Below, one piece after another: positions 32,961 through 45,289 of a stretch of 64,000 bases of DNA (positions are counted from its first letter, which is position 1; each line of letters begins with the position of its first letter). Source of the DNA: Blasia pusilla (Eukaryota > Marchantiophyta > Marchantiopsida > Blasiales). A program made the translations under genes and the position numbers. The DNA lies in NCBI GenBank assembly GCA_050084515.1, contig CM114271.1, forward strand, positions 62,992,001 through 63,056,000. Direction: 5' to 3'. The notes under the pieces are model-generated. The model was not told the DNA's origin. It saw nothing but the letters and a program-made list of their open reading frames with translations, and did no database searches.

Positions 32961-34175
32961 TAAAAACCACATGAAGCATATCATGGCCAAATCAAGCCAA
33001 AAATATGCCAACTAGCGCGTGGAAAGTGCTAAATCAAGAAGCAAGATGTGATAAAATCTACATGAAACTCTACGGGAAATAAGAATCAAGAAAGTGCTTT
33101 CCAAAAAATGAGCCTGAAATTTAGGATTTGAAAAAGTCATCGTAAAAAAAGTGTTATTATAAAATATTGTACAGCATAAAACTGCGCAGCCATCTAAATA
33201 TCTTTGTTGCCACTGGAATTTATTGACATGTAAATTCCTCTCAAGCTATCATATGGCCTAGTATCAAGATCCCACATAGCCCTCCGTAAGCCTAGTTGAC
33301 TATCCCTGAAAAAATGGAGTTTATTTCAAATGGCTCCTTAATATTTTATTTCTCCATTTTCACTCATTTTGCACAACTCTTGGACCAATCTTCTCAATTT
33401 CTCCTTGCCTTTGCAATCAAAACCAATACATATGTCCCCAACACTCTGTTGACACTTGTATATATGTCTAAGTCAACAAATTCTCCAAAAAAGGGCAAAT
33501 ATTCTCTCATTAGGGCTCTCCAACAAAGAAAATAAACTAACCACCTACACAAAAAAAACTTGCCATAACCCAATCACATATTTATCATGCTATATTAGGG
33601 TACAAGATCATCAACATACATGATCAGCTAAACTATTGAAAGTATGTGTGATAGGAAGAATGAATTTTCCTCCTTTAATCCCATTCTTAAACACCAATTT
33701 GAAAATCTTGATTGAGATCCTTAGTCCCTTCCTCTCACTTCCTAGCTTGTTTTAGAACAATAAAATTAAATAAATACAATCACTTTGTAATATTCCAATC
33801 ATTCATCCCTTTATTTTTAAAGAGCAAAAAAAAGCATTCCAGATTCCTTCTTAAACCCCCTCGTGATAGCTTGAATGTCTTATAGTTATGCATGCAAGAA
33901 ATTCCTTATAGAAATATAGAGGTTTTCATTTTTTTTATGAATCATTTTGAGACTACTTATTGCAAGATAAGATATTTATATACAATGAACTCACGATAAA
34001 AAAGGATATATTTCATTATTAGGATAGATGAACTTAGAAAGTGTCACGTCTTTAATAACAAAGTGACAAGTATTTGCATGGTGCCTTCAAGGAGTTTGGA
34101 GGACAACCTCAAGAGACCAAGGATGGCTTCATGAGGAGTAGGGTAACTTGAGAGAATAGATCACCCCTTATTTTG
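32961..34175. other. AT-rich DNA, no gene recognised
   Basis: Low-complexity AT-rich sequence with short frames only. It could include the remaining, unalignable 5' part of Gyp-3. Confidence 0.35.
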
Positions 34176-34441
34176 GACTTGTCTAGAGCTGTATTGAGGA
34201 ACTTACTATTTCAAAACTATTATTAATTATAACATATTCAACTTTCCATTTTGTAAAAGTACCCTTTCAATTTTGGAAATTGACCCTTTCTCCCTAGTAT
34301 AGGTCAAGAGTCGAGGAGATAGTTTGCAGGCACAAGTCACCAAGGTGAGAGTAATAGGGAGATGCGAGGAGTCTACCAAGGGAGAGAGAGCTCACCAGCT
34401 CATTCTCTCTTACTTGAATCTCCTATCATGAGATGGAAGAG
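34176..34441 (+). repeat. Family A copy, left half, interrupted by an insertion
   Basis: Matches the left part (gtattgaggaacttactatt, caaccctttc-like middle, gagagagagctcaccagctc) of the copies at 2.3, 46.1 and 63.2 kb. It breaks at 34441 within the block that reads ggcggcggagctat elsewhere and resumes at 35727. Confidence 0.7.
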
Positions 34442-35721
34442 TGTAATGTACAATAGTTTCAATTTTACAGTCGTTTATTGAGTTCGATCCCCAAGAGGAT
34501 CATTGTTTGATGAAAAGAGAGTTCAAAATTACAATTCTGTTGTAATAGTTGTATTTAAATGTGTATGATTTATATTCAATGTCTTATCAATATATTCGGA
34601 TCTTTCTTAGTACCAAGGTTTTTTTTCTCAATTCTCTCTAATGGAGTTGACATCATGCTCAGGTAGATTTCCTCTCGATATCAAGAAACCTCACAGAGAC
34701 CTCAATATGAAAGTTGGCTTCATCTACTTTAGGAACTCAATCCGTCTCGGCAGGCTACTCTCTATCAAACAAATTTCCTACAACTCTATGTTGATTATTC
34801 CATTGATGAGAAAGGTTCGTCTGATTCACTCTTCACTCAGAGCCCCAAAAGAATACTCAGACATAAGCATCGCACATCAGAATGAATGAATGATTGCTTT
34901 ACTACTCCATCAAGAATGAGAAAGCTTCAAAAGTGTATACAAGCTCGAGAGGGTACTAGTCCCTTGCCCGGACCATTCCTACAACATAAGGACTTCGTAA
35001 GAAATGATGATGATAGCTACTTCTATGCTTCTTAAATACTCTCTGAAGTAGGAGTGATCAAAAGATTCGAAGCGCTCTTGATGAAGGTGGTGTCTCTTCA
35101 ACATTTGTAACTACCTAGATCTATGGTACTCTTCTCTTTTCCTAAGATCCCTATGAATCCGTAGAACAAAACTGTCTTAACTACCTATCTGATATAAAGA
35201 GTTGCGCCTTTTCCTATTCTAACTGTTCTAACTATGTGTCGCTTGAAATCACTGTCAATCTTAGCTTTGCTTTGCTGCTAAGTGTGGACCTCTTTTGCTT
35301 TGCTTGAGGACGAAGCTCTTTCTCCTGATCTGAAGACGAAGCGCTCCATTCTTTGTTCTTGTTCCAAGTGCTTCGTTCTTCGTGCCTCGTTCAAGAGCGA
35401 AGTACTTCTTTCTCTTCTTCTTCTTCTTCTTCTTCTTCTTCTTCTTCTTCTTCTTCTTCTTCTTTTCTTCTTCTTCTTCTTCTTCTTCTTCTTCTTCATT
35501 TCTTCTTCTTCTTCTTCTTTCTTCTTTTATTCTCCTTCCTCTTAGGCAAATCAAAATGAGTTTCTATCTCTCTGCCTTGTCCTTGGAGCTTCATGATTCA
35601 CTTCAATCTTACTCATTCCTCCCCATAATAATATATAATAATCAAAATCATAATGTATATACAAGTCTTCGTTGAATAAAAAGATATATTTCTTCAAAAG
35701 TACAAAATTGTGGGTATCACA
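34442..35721 (+). mobile_element. 1,280-bp insertion with 5-bp target duplication, probable solo LTR
   Basis: The insertion starts TGTAATGTAC and ends GGTATCACA. It is flanked by AAGAG on both sides (34437-34441 and 35722-35726). TGT...ACA ends plus a 5-bp duplication are the hallmark of LTR-retrotransposon insertion, and the lack of coding domains suggests a solo LTR. Removing it rejoins the family A repeat exactly. It contains the long CTT tract at 35406-35525. The strand is not determined; plus is nominal. Confidence 0.7.
35406..35525. repeat. (CTT)n microsatellite
   Basis: About 120 bases of CTT/TTC repeats with a few interruptions. It generates poly-Ser, poly-Leu, poly-Phe, poly-Lys and poly-Arg open frames on both strands, none of which should be called genes. 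Confidence 0.95.
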
Positions 35722-35726
35722 AAGAG

Positions 35727-35785
35727 CTATGATCCTCTTTGCCTTAAGAGTAATCCAAGCCTCTCATTAGGAAAGAGGGTTTGGC

Positions 35786-35837
<52 letters not shown>

Positions 35838-35996
35838 AGAGAGTTATTTTATTCTCCTCTCCTCTTAGAGCAAATGCCTTTATTTAATTGACATACATTC
35901 TTTCTATCTAATCTTCAAATGTCTTGAGTGAGTATGATATCTTATGTTTATGTGCTTGTAGTTAGTGACAATGATGTTGTATAGCGATGGATATGC
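35727..35996 (+). repeat. Family A copy, right half
   Basis: ctatgatcctctttgcct, taatccaagcctctcattag and gagggtttggc continue the copy interrupted at 34441. It includes a (TG)n(AG)n tract at 35785-35832 and ends in the gttgtatagcgatggatatg module, as at 46.6 kb. Confidence 0.7.
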
Positions 35997-37458
35997 GTAT
36001 GATAGGGATGACTCCAACAAATCTAAAACTATAGCCCTAACTCGAACTTGAGTACTAATAAACCTACAAGCCTTGCTCAATCATAACTCAAAATCCAATA
36101 ACTTGAAGATAATCAAATTGATATCCAAGTCTAAGTATGGCCACAACTCCAACTCTAATAGAGCTCTAAGTCATACTTAATCAATCAAGCTCAAACTCCA
36201 ACTTACTACGCTCTCGTTCCCTATTGTATATCCAACCCAGAGTCAATCCCAAGCTTGATCTTCTCATAGCTCCAACTCACACCAAGCTCGATCATATCAC
36301 TTGATGTTTAATTGAATTAATACTGAATCCAACTTCGATTCCTTCCACACTCTAGATTTTCCCACCTTGGCCCCATCCCAACAAACACCCTGTCTAAACT
36401 ACGATGACAACCGTGACCATTCGAGCGACCTAACATTAACTAAGATCACCACCATCATGACCCTCTTCCTTCCCTTTATTGCAAAGCTCCCAACCTTATG
36501 AATATGTCCTTCTCAAATCCCTTAACTCCGAGATATTGCGATTACCATTAAGGCATGCAATTGTCTTCTTATGGTTTTTGAGAGTTAGGATGGGGATAGT
36601 TGAAGGAGGGGGAAGCAAAGGAAGAGGAAGGGAAAATAAACACATATCCACATGTGTAGACATCCCATGGTTAGTTGAGTATGAGTCAAAGATGAGTTAG
36701 AGGAAGGGGAGATATGAGCACAATTTTTTCACTCAACGTGTTGTCAAACTTAGGACTTGAGGTACTAGGGGAGGATTTTGGCCACTACACAATAGTCACA
36801 TGTACAACAAGTTTAAGAACACAAAAGAAATTAAATTAACCACAAGTAATGGATAATTCATATGTTCATGTGTGAATGGGTTCATCCACCCTCCTCCAAA
36901 ATGGTGCCTAGTGATAAGACACTACCATACTAGTTATTTATACTATTACTAGAGGAGAGCTTCCCATGGCAACACCTATATGAATGACGCATTAGCGAAA
37001 CCGTGTTCTTTCGCGATGACACATGTTTTGGCAGAAGTCACTTAGTTTGAGCAATAGAGCTACGATGGTGAAGTCGGCTACTCTAACCTACCCGCATTAA
37101 ACTAGTTAATCCCCACGATGGCTTAGAGGAGTCTCTAAGCATATTCCGCACATCTTGATATCCCCAAACTTATTTTGGAACCTCCTCTTGTATTTTATGG
37201 ATCTCATGGCTAATTCTCATCTTGCCTTTCTCTATTTTGCATCTCATGGTTCTCTTGTAGCGCTTTGTGTTTCAGAACTAGTCTCATGCCATTTTGTTCT
37301 TCTTGAATATTCTCATCTTCCTTGCTACTTGGCCTTGAATTGGAACTTGACTTAAGGATCTTATACCTTTCTTGACTTGCCCTTCTTTATGAGAGTGGCT
37401 AATGGCCCTTATACCTAAGGTTAGTCTCAAGCCAAACGTACATCCTGACTAGCGTTTA
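35997..37458. other. Intergenic DNA, no gene recognised
   Basis: 36000-36350 is rich in short words built on aactc and caatc and may be the inner part of the element to its left. No domains, tRNAs or terminal repeats were seen. Confidence 0.35.
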
Positions 37459-37550
37459 TCATGTAGCAAATTCGATTGTTTGCTACATGATCAAAAAAAT
37501 CAAATGTAGACTATCTAGTTGCAACTAGATAGTCTACATTTGATTTTTTT
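37459..37550. repeat. Two adjacent inverted repeats, including a 58-bp perfect palindrome
   Basis: The first hairpin is tcatgtagcaaa / tttgctacatga (37459-37470 and 37479-37490, 8-base loop). The second is a perfect palindrome with 29-bp arms and no loop (37493-37521 and 37522-37550), centred on ctagttg-caactag and ended by A and T runs. No coding role is seen. It could mark the ends of two abutting fold-back insertions or a cruciform-forming site. Confidence 0.9.
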
Positions 37551-37874
37551 TGGATCATACCAAGATCTGTCTGCCGCCAATAGGAAATCGTAACTTCCTT
37601 CATAGCTCCTCGATAGAATGGGAGCCATGGACTTAGGTATTCATTATGAGTTTGGACACTTGCTAAGTACGTTCGATTGGACCAATTTTGGGCCCTTATC
37701 TTGGAATTTGACTTGGGGCACATATATTGGCTTTGGTTAGAGATTTTTTTGAGGTCTAGTAGGTAGTTGGGACCTCTAGACGTGTTGGTGCCATTTTAGG
37801 TCCTTGATTATTAAGGAAGTCTTGAATGACTTAACTATGTTGGAGAGTGGGGGATTAGGTCAATATTTGAAATG

Positions 37875-37907
37875 CATACATACATACATACATACATACA
37901 TACATAG
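37875..37907. repeat. (CATA)n microsatellite
   Basis: About eight tandem CATA units directly left of the hAT-type element at 37958. Confidence 0.9.
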
Positions 37908-37957
37908 GACAATTGAGCCCAAAGGGTGATCCAATATCCATATTTAGGAGATGCAAT

Positions 37958-38336
37958 CAAGGTTGCACGGAAATGGACACGCCCAATGCATCCCTCGCCT
38001 AAGTTTTTTTGGCACCCTAATGGCCTACCCAATCTCGGGACGTTGGAATTCAGTGCGGGTTTGACAAGGCAAGGATCAAACAAGTGTACTGCATACGGTC
38101 CCTTGCCTAGCCCGCACTAGCCCATGATAGGGTGCAGTGGTGCCAAAAAAACCTGCAGCCGCGCACACCTACCTACATAGGGCCCTACATGGGCCTTGAG
38201 CCCTCCCAGTACGGGCTACCGAGCCCGGGTTTATGTTACAGACAAGATGGGATTGGATGCGGGCTGTGGGTACCCAAGCTTGCACGGACATATCTATTCT
38301 AGGGGCAGACACGGATTTCGTCCGTATGCAACCTTG
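37958..38336. mobile_element. hAT-type non-autonomous element, 379 bp, exact 8-bp target duplication
   Basis: It is flanked by gatgcaat on both sides (37950-37957 and 38337-38344). The terminal inverted repeats are caaggttgcacgga on the left and the complement of tccgtatgcaaccttg on the right (caaggttgcatacgga). It carries tggacacgcccaat and other blocks shared with the 57.7-59 kb region. It has no coding capacity. Terminal CAAGGTTG and 8-bp duplications fit the hAT superfamily. Confidence 0.85.
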
Positions 38337-38344
38337 GATGCAAT

Positions 38345-40289
38345 GATGGACTTAAAATGGGGCTAATAAGAATACATTTGGGTAAAAATTTTAATGGAAC
38401 CTTTGGTAAACACAAGCTTCTACAATGCACCAAAATAACATTGGAGATAGTTAGTGCACTAGAACAACACGTCTAAGGATCACCTCTAATCCTAGAGATG
38501 AAATCATTACAAAGTCACAACATATGCCAATTACTAAGACTGCTAATTTTTGTAACTCCTATACAAAAGTAAGTATAAAAAGACCATTTAGAGTCATCAA
38601 AAGTTGGAATATTTGCTTATTTAATGCTATAGTGCTTCTTGGAATAGGAAGGGAGAGTGGCATCCTTCCCCTTTCCATGTGTAGATTTCATTGTTACACA
38701 CCACATTTTACCTTGTGATTAACTTTGAAGCTCTATACATTAAAAACCGAACTAGTAACTTCCACTCGTTTGTTCTGCAGAGATGGAGTTGAGAGTTGAT
38801 GACTTGCAATCCAAAGGTGAACAGGCTGAATATGGAGATGGAAACTTCCAAAAAAAGGATAGTTACAACATGTGTCATGATTGGGACTGCAACTTTTTGT
38901 CAAAAAATTCATACTCCATTCAAATATAGAGACAATAAATTGATGTGAAATGTTTCCAATATTTACCTTATATATCCAAGGCTCTTGCTTTTAATCCTGA
39001 TATACAAACTTTCTATCTACTTCTTATGTTGCTACTCTACTAAATCAATTCATAAAATTGATTCAGTAGAGTAGTTAAGTATCTTCATAGCTAAGTTCAT
39101 ATTAAGATACATACCGCATGTGTCAATGAAAGAAAATAGATAGTTATCGATTTGTATGGGCCAAACATTGGAGACATAGCAATGTCCGCCTTGCCTACTA
39201 CCTCAACCTTGACCCCAACCACATACATTCCTACCACATCCGTGATGTCAACCACGTCCAGATGCCAACTTCGTAGCCCGTCCACCACGTCCACCATTCG
39301 TACTACGTCCGTCATGCCTACCACGTTGGGAAGGCGCCAACCATGGTCCTCTCAACCACGTCAACCACGGGGGGGGACCAATTAGGCCCTAACTGCGGCA
39401 TGGGCCGCCCGTGCCCCTATGAGACCCTACCAAAAGGAGGGTGGAAGAAGATAGGGCATTGAGCCCTTGGCCCGCGTCCCTATGAACCCTCAATGTGGGG
39501 GTGGGGGAGGGGGGAGGATCTAGGCCAGGTGACTCGCGCCCTAACCCTAGCCGCTCCTTAGCCGCTTTTACTACACATCCCCCTGGCGGCTACAAGACCC
39601 AAACCTAACCCTCTCTCTTTCCTGTCTCTCGCCACTTACCGTTGGCGGCACACTCGTGAACCCCCGACGCTACATGCCCTGCTATACTCTCGTGCTCTCT
39701 CTCGACAATCTGCACCTGCGAAATCTATGAAAAAATGGACAGCGCTTCCGCGCACGGCCTTCTGAACAGAAAAATGACCAACGCATGCAACACACGCCTC
39801 TCCAAGGGCTCCCCAATGAGGCAACTCGCTTGCCTACCTGCAAACATTGAATTCCACCTGCCCCCTGATAACTTTCTCATGTAAAAATAAAGAGTAGTAA
39901 AAATGGCACACCCGGTCTAGAACTCCACTGCTCAATCTACATTGGCATATCGAGCCTCGTCCACCCTGTGCTATCAAGGAATCTAGACGCTAGCACTTAG
40001 TCCTAACTCACACATATGAGCAAGAATGGTACTCCAACGGCCAAGAGAAGAGCCAAAAGGCTCTTTCCCTAAAATAGCTATCCTCTTGGTAACCCTCGCA
40101 CAGATTACCAAGGGCGGGTGACATGCTCAACAAGTCACCCGGCTGTGAAAGACCTCAACAAGAAAGTTGTTAGAAATGACGGTATTGACACAACGGACCT
40201 ATTCTCACCCTCATTCGACACCTCGGGACTAAGTTACACTCAAGATAGTCAGCTAGCTCCTATGCCCTATCCAAGATAGATCTCGGCCT
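38345..40289. other. Intergenic DNA with a hairpin and a degenerate ACCACGTCC-type repeat
   Basis: 39032-39050 pairs with 39056-39074 (18 of 19 bp, 5-base loop). 39190-39370 is made of imperfect repeats around accacgtcc/accacatcc and gives a Thr/Ser-rich chance frame. 39380-39860 is GC-rich with a purine block (gggggtgggggaggggggag). No convincing gene was found. Confidence 0.4.
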
Positions 40290-40299
40290 ATCGGCTACT

Positions 40300-40649
40300 T
40301 AGATGTGATAGTCAAATCGAGGAAAATGTAATGTACATCGTGAATAACATCAACGTCGCTGCTATTGAGACCACTCTTTGGTCGATCAGATGGCGAATCA
40401 AGGATTTTGCAATAACCTTGAGATCTTCGAGAGGTTGCGTCACGAATTGGACATTATTTTGTGTAGAGGGCATCTCATCTCCGAGGATGATCCTCCAAGG
40501 GTTCCATTCATGGTGGATTTTGCCATGGAGACAATGGATTTGCACATGGCTATTCTCCTCCTCGTACCTCAGATCAATCTCAATGAAGCAAAGCTACGAG
40601 GATACCACATTCCAATAGAGAACAAGATTCTTGTCAACACTTGGTGAGT
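40300..40649 (+). pseudogene. CYP73-type cytochrome P450 (cinnamate 4-hydroxylase-like) fragment
   Basis: The first frame reads [20 protein letters not shown], the I-helix region that is almost diagnostic of CYP73, including the oxygen-binding A-A-I-E-T-T. A frameshift near 40385 moves the reading to [44 protein letters not shown] and [19 protein letters not shown]. The K-helix ExxR is ETMD here, so its essential arginine is lost. The heme-binding end is absent. The match ends at cttg-gtgagt, a good splice-donor string, so this may be one exon of a former gene. Intact CYP73 converts cinnamate to p-coumarate in phenylpropanoid synthesis at the endoplasmic reticulum. Confidence 0.85.
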
Positions 40650-40794
40650 TAGTTCCTGTAGAGCGTACTTTGCAAGAACTAATTTTTTCATACTTTTTAC
40701 AGTGCAAAAGAAAGCTTTTGTTTTTTTCCAGCCAATAATGTCTCCATTGAATTGCAAACATTCAAGAATTTAAGAGTTGATTGATGCTCAAGCT

Positions 40795-40800
<6 letters not shown>

Positions 40801-40838
<38 letters not shown>

Positions 40839-40901
40839 GTGTGTGTGTGTGTGTGTGTCTCCCTCCTCTCAGATCTCCTCCATTCCAATCTTATGCACCC
40901 T

Positions 40902-40960
<59 letters not shown>
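40801..40960. repeat. Compound microsatellite (AG)n, (TG)n, (CT)n
   Basis: (AG)n at 40801-40835, (TG)n at 40836-40858 and (CT)n at about 40906-40959. The AG and CT tracts are complementary and could form a hairpin. Open frames here are low-complexity. Confidence 0.95.
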
Positions 40961-40963
<3 letters not shown>

Positions 40964-43900
40964 TACAGTGTGATTGCGAAACTTCCAATTGTCAAGCAAG
41001 AAATTCTTTCGTACAAAATCTAACACGTATCCAAATACAGATCCAAAAACTTATTTTTACGAGTGTTTGAGCATGTGGGAGGGAAGCAATGTTACTGGAT
41101 GTGGCCTACAAATATCCTCCTAGATCAAGAAATTTAGTAATAGAGTATTGGTCTTTTTGCAAGTACTCACATACTGAAGAAAGTCTCATCCTCATTCTCA
41201 CTCACTATGCATGATGATAACTCTATTCCCATATTACTCTTTTTGTGGTTCAAGCGAGTAGGTCTCGTCTTGTGCTCGATCTTTAGTGTCTCCTGAAAGA
41301 ATTCCTAGCCAACAATCAGAGGTCGATTGGTTTAGGATTAGAATCCCCAGTTGGTGAAACAAAAATAGATCCTTAGGGCAGAATCAATGCATTCATGAGA
41401 GTGGCTGCGCCCATCTCCCTAATTTAATTGGCGCTTAAATCAACACATACTAATCTTGGCAGGAAAATCAATTCCTGAGTGAGCAAGTTCCTGATAGCTA
41501 AAGCTCCCACATCTCTAAGTTTGAGGAAATGGAAAAGACAGAGGGAAGTTTGTGGACAAGATAAAGCACATTATTGACCAAGATGATCAAACATGAGCCT
41601 CCCTTCGTTTCTTTTGAAAATGGCCCGGATCCATGGAGAACGCATAATTACCACCACCAGCCATACTATATACTGGCATATTTATTGTCTGCAAATTGAT
41701 ATAGAAAAATGAAAAAAAATTTAAATGAATGGAAGTCTCTGAAACACTAAGCAACGGTGAAGAATATGTCAAGATACAATTGATGAAATTACTTGGAAAC
41801 AGCTATGATCCCTGTAACTTCCACAGTAAGAGATGACATCACGAAGACTGAAAACTGTTTGGATCCAAGTTTTTCGCTTGTTTGGGACAAAATGTCTTAT
41901 CGTGAGGAAATGCAACTTTCTATTTCATCGAGTGTGTTTACCAACAAAGCAGGCTCTGTGCAACCAAGGAATATTGGGAAATAGTCATTGCTTAATAAAT
42001 CTAGACCTACATCTTTGTTGAAACTGGATCATCAACTTTATATACTATATGCAAGAATTTGATTTAGTACATTGAAGATTTAAACTATATTGACAAGCAA
42101 GTAGCTCAAATTTTGGGGCTTAAGATCAAGTAGCTCGAGGGTAAAAAAACCAAAAAAAACTCCTTAAATTACCTATGCAGAAGAGTCGTTGCCTTCGATT
42201 ATAGCTTTCTAGCCACACCCTTCTCGACCTCCGCTAGTTGTAGTAGTAGCTACACTTTTGTGTGCAATTTCAGCCCTTCCACTCGCTCCACCGTTAGAAT
42301 AGTAGTTAACCCCACTCTAGAGTCGACAACTATATTTATCTGCTCTTAATGAGTTTCAAAAGCTAACAAGTAGCTGCCTCTAAGAAGATTCAGAGACAAG
42401 TGTTTCCTCCCCTCCTTCACCGCACAAAGCATTCAACCCTCCTACTCTAGATTTTACCATTTGTATCAAAGGTGTCTCATGTGAAGGAGGGAGATTTATT
42501 ATTCCAACAAAAATTAAGAGCTTCACAAAATTTTCTTCCACTTGCTATAGAAAATAGAATTCTTCCCCTCTTTTCAATCAATTGATTACTAGAGATCCTG
42601 ATTAATTTCAAGACCTTATCTCCAAGAATTTAAAACCAAATCAAATTTTCTAGCATTCTCTAGGGAACCTAATATTCATAGAGCTCATCTATCTCCATGT
42701 GGAGGACCTCCAGAAGAGCAAGGGGTTGGAAATAAGAATCTAGGAAATCCCTTTAAGTTAGTCTTTTATTATTTTATCTTCCGTGAAGTAAATTCTTGAA
42801 AGCATTAAGATTATGCCTTGGACTTCTTTATGTTTATCTTCTAGATATACCTAAATTATGTGTAAGGTGTTCATTGCTACAAAGGATATCCCTATTTTTT
42901 GATGTGCATATGGTGGAGAACAAATTGCAACATAACATGTAATTAGAAAGGTAATAAAATTTATGGTTCTCATATAGGATACACTTTTGCAAGAGAAACT
43001 ACATGTCCTATCTTCTATTACACAAGAAATCTCTTATGAATGAACTGACCTAGTTATATCCCAAGTTGGCTAATATCACTAATCTGGTGGTTTCCAATCA
43101 AAACCAATTTTGATTTCATATGTTGAGCTGCACATACTAAAGGTTTCATGGTTGATAGAGAAGCAAGAATTTAGGATTTAATTCATGCGGTGGTTGGTGA
43201 GACATGTAACCGAAGGATTTATATCTTTTGTAGTAAAATTTGTGGGCACATAAACATATTCTTTATGATAATTTCTTAAAAATTTATGCTTATCGTTCCC
43301 TCCAAAATCATCAACTCTTTCTTATCAATACTTATTATGAATAATGAATCTCCATGGCATTACAATATGTGCAAGAATTTTAGTCCATGTGTCAAACCCA
43401 ATGGATCAATGGTTATTCATTTGACCATTCACAAGTAACCAACCACAAGTATTCTTGTTGGATGCTTTTCATTTTCTATTCGGAATCCTTTCCGCATTCC
43501 TTGCCTCTTTGTACTCTAGGGATGTCATAGATTTTCTTAACCTTCTTATGAGATCAGTTGGATTTTTTACTTTGCCACTTAGGTGTACGTGGATTTGTGA
43601 AAGCAATCTAAAATCAATTTTACATAAATAAATTCTTTCTAGATGGAAATGAAAATAATAATATAGATTAGAACTATAAATAGTGAAGAAAGTTTGGATA
43701 TTTTTTTCACTTTTTTAATCATATTTTTTATTGAAGAACATAAAAGATTTCTAATATTTTCACCAAGATTGTTTAGAGTCTTAGCAAAGTTTATCAAAGT
43801 TAATCTTTTCATCCTATTCCAAAAAATATTGAGATTGTTTGAGGAATTTAACCAGAACCAAAAATAATTATTGTTGCAATAAATATTGTTTGCACATGTC

Positions 43901-45279
43901 TTCCTTAGAGTAAGATATTAATGGAAAATGGAGACTTGAAAATTCCAAGAATCAAAGAAGTGCTCTTTTCTAGAATGAACAATTTTTCTTGAGTGATGAA
44001 TGACTTTTGAAATTTTTCAATAAGATCGAAATGATTGATGAGTGTTATATTACTTGTATGTTGAACAACATTTTTTATATGAGATAGTTTTGATTGATAC
44101 ATTTTGCTACCAAATATGGGGTTTAAGTATCATGAACTTAGAAAGATTTGACACACACGATTAGAATATATGGTGTGTATGTGGATGTCTACAATGATAT
44201 GGCTAATATCCAAGGCGTTGTTGACTTCAACCTAAGATTTTTCTTTGGAATTCTTAAAGGGGGAGGGAGGGGAGCTCAAATTGTCAATGATTTTGAACCA
44301 AATAAGTAGAGGAGAATCGTAAGTATGTAGGTCTATAACACTTTGCTAAGGATGATCTAGCAATCAATTCTTTATTTTTGGTCAAAATAAGATTAACCTT
44401 TGATCTTTTATCAGAAACACCAAAGAAAAGCCAAGACTAACTAGTTGCAAGACTAGGGAACCAAAATGTTGGCTTCAATTCTTCACACTGTAAAATCTTT
44501 TCATTCTCCAAACTTTCATTCTAGCTAATGTGAGTTGTTTGCATATATGTGTATACACATAGGCAAGTAGGAGAATAAGTTAAGCAAGATTTATGTAGAA
44601 GAGAGTTGAGACTTACAAGGATCATCATAGTAGTTGGATTGGTATCAAAGAAGATTTATTTGCCCAAAAATTGGATTAGAATTGTAAGGAAATTATAAGA
44701 GCTCAACTCAAAACTCTATTTGAAAGCGAGTAGAAAATCTTATATGTGGATTTTTTGAAAATTTTGAAGGAGTACTAGTTAGGGAAGATAACCTTAAGTA
44801 TGAAATAAAGATTTGGGATGCAATCATCTGTTCGATTTTTAACATCCACTTCTTATTGTGCACCATTAATCTGATGGACCCCCTTATATGAGGAGAATCC
44901 TAGATTGATGGTTTCAACTTAGACGTTGAAAGAGCCACAGTAATATGACATAGGTGGTTTGTGGAATAGCATTATTAGGATTATCTAACCCTATATTGCA
45001 TTAGGGTGCAAGGCATTCTAATGCAATATTTTTCTATAGAAAGAAATAAATGTACCATCAAGAGGGATTTCTTCAATGCTAAACTGTAAGAAATGGATAC
45101 TAAAATGGACTTAGACTTGGAAGAGGGTAGAAAATTTTGATTAGGCAAAAAAAAATGGAGTAAAAACCATTTGGGGTCGGTAGAGTCTCATGAAGGAAAT
45201 GAAAATTGAAGATGGAGTTGCTAAAATCACTTCATGAAAATCAAATAAGACTATAATAAATGATAGGCCCTTGAAGTCA
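40961..45279. other. Long AT-rich stretch, no gene recognised
   Basis: A small frame at 41793-41984 (beginning METAMIPVTSTVRDD) has no known domain. A 12-bp perfect inverted repeat lies at 44993-45004 and 45018-45029. The stretch contains many short words suggesting old repeats, but I could not identify an element type. Confidence 0.35.
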
Positions 45280-45289
45280 ATTTTGAAAA

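Noticed and set aside
35261-35675. Overlapping open frames of 68-97 codons on both strands
   Set aside because: They are produced by the (CTT)n microsatellite and encode homopolymer-like Lys, Arg, Ser, Leu or Phe runs.
39152-39385. Thr/Ser/Pro-rich ORF of 77 codons
   Set aside because: Reads through imperfect ACCACGTCC-type repeats, with no signal peptide or conserved context.
40777-41070. Open frames with poly Arg-Glu and Leu-Ser runs
   Set aside because: Generated by the AG, TG and CT microsatellites.
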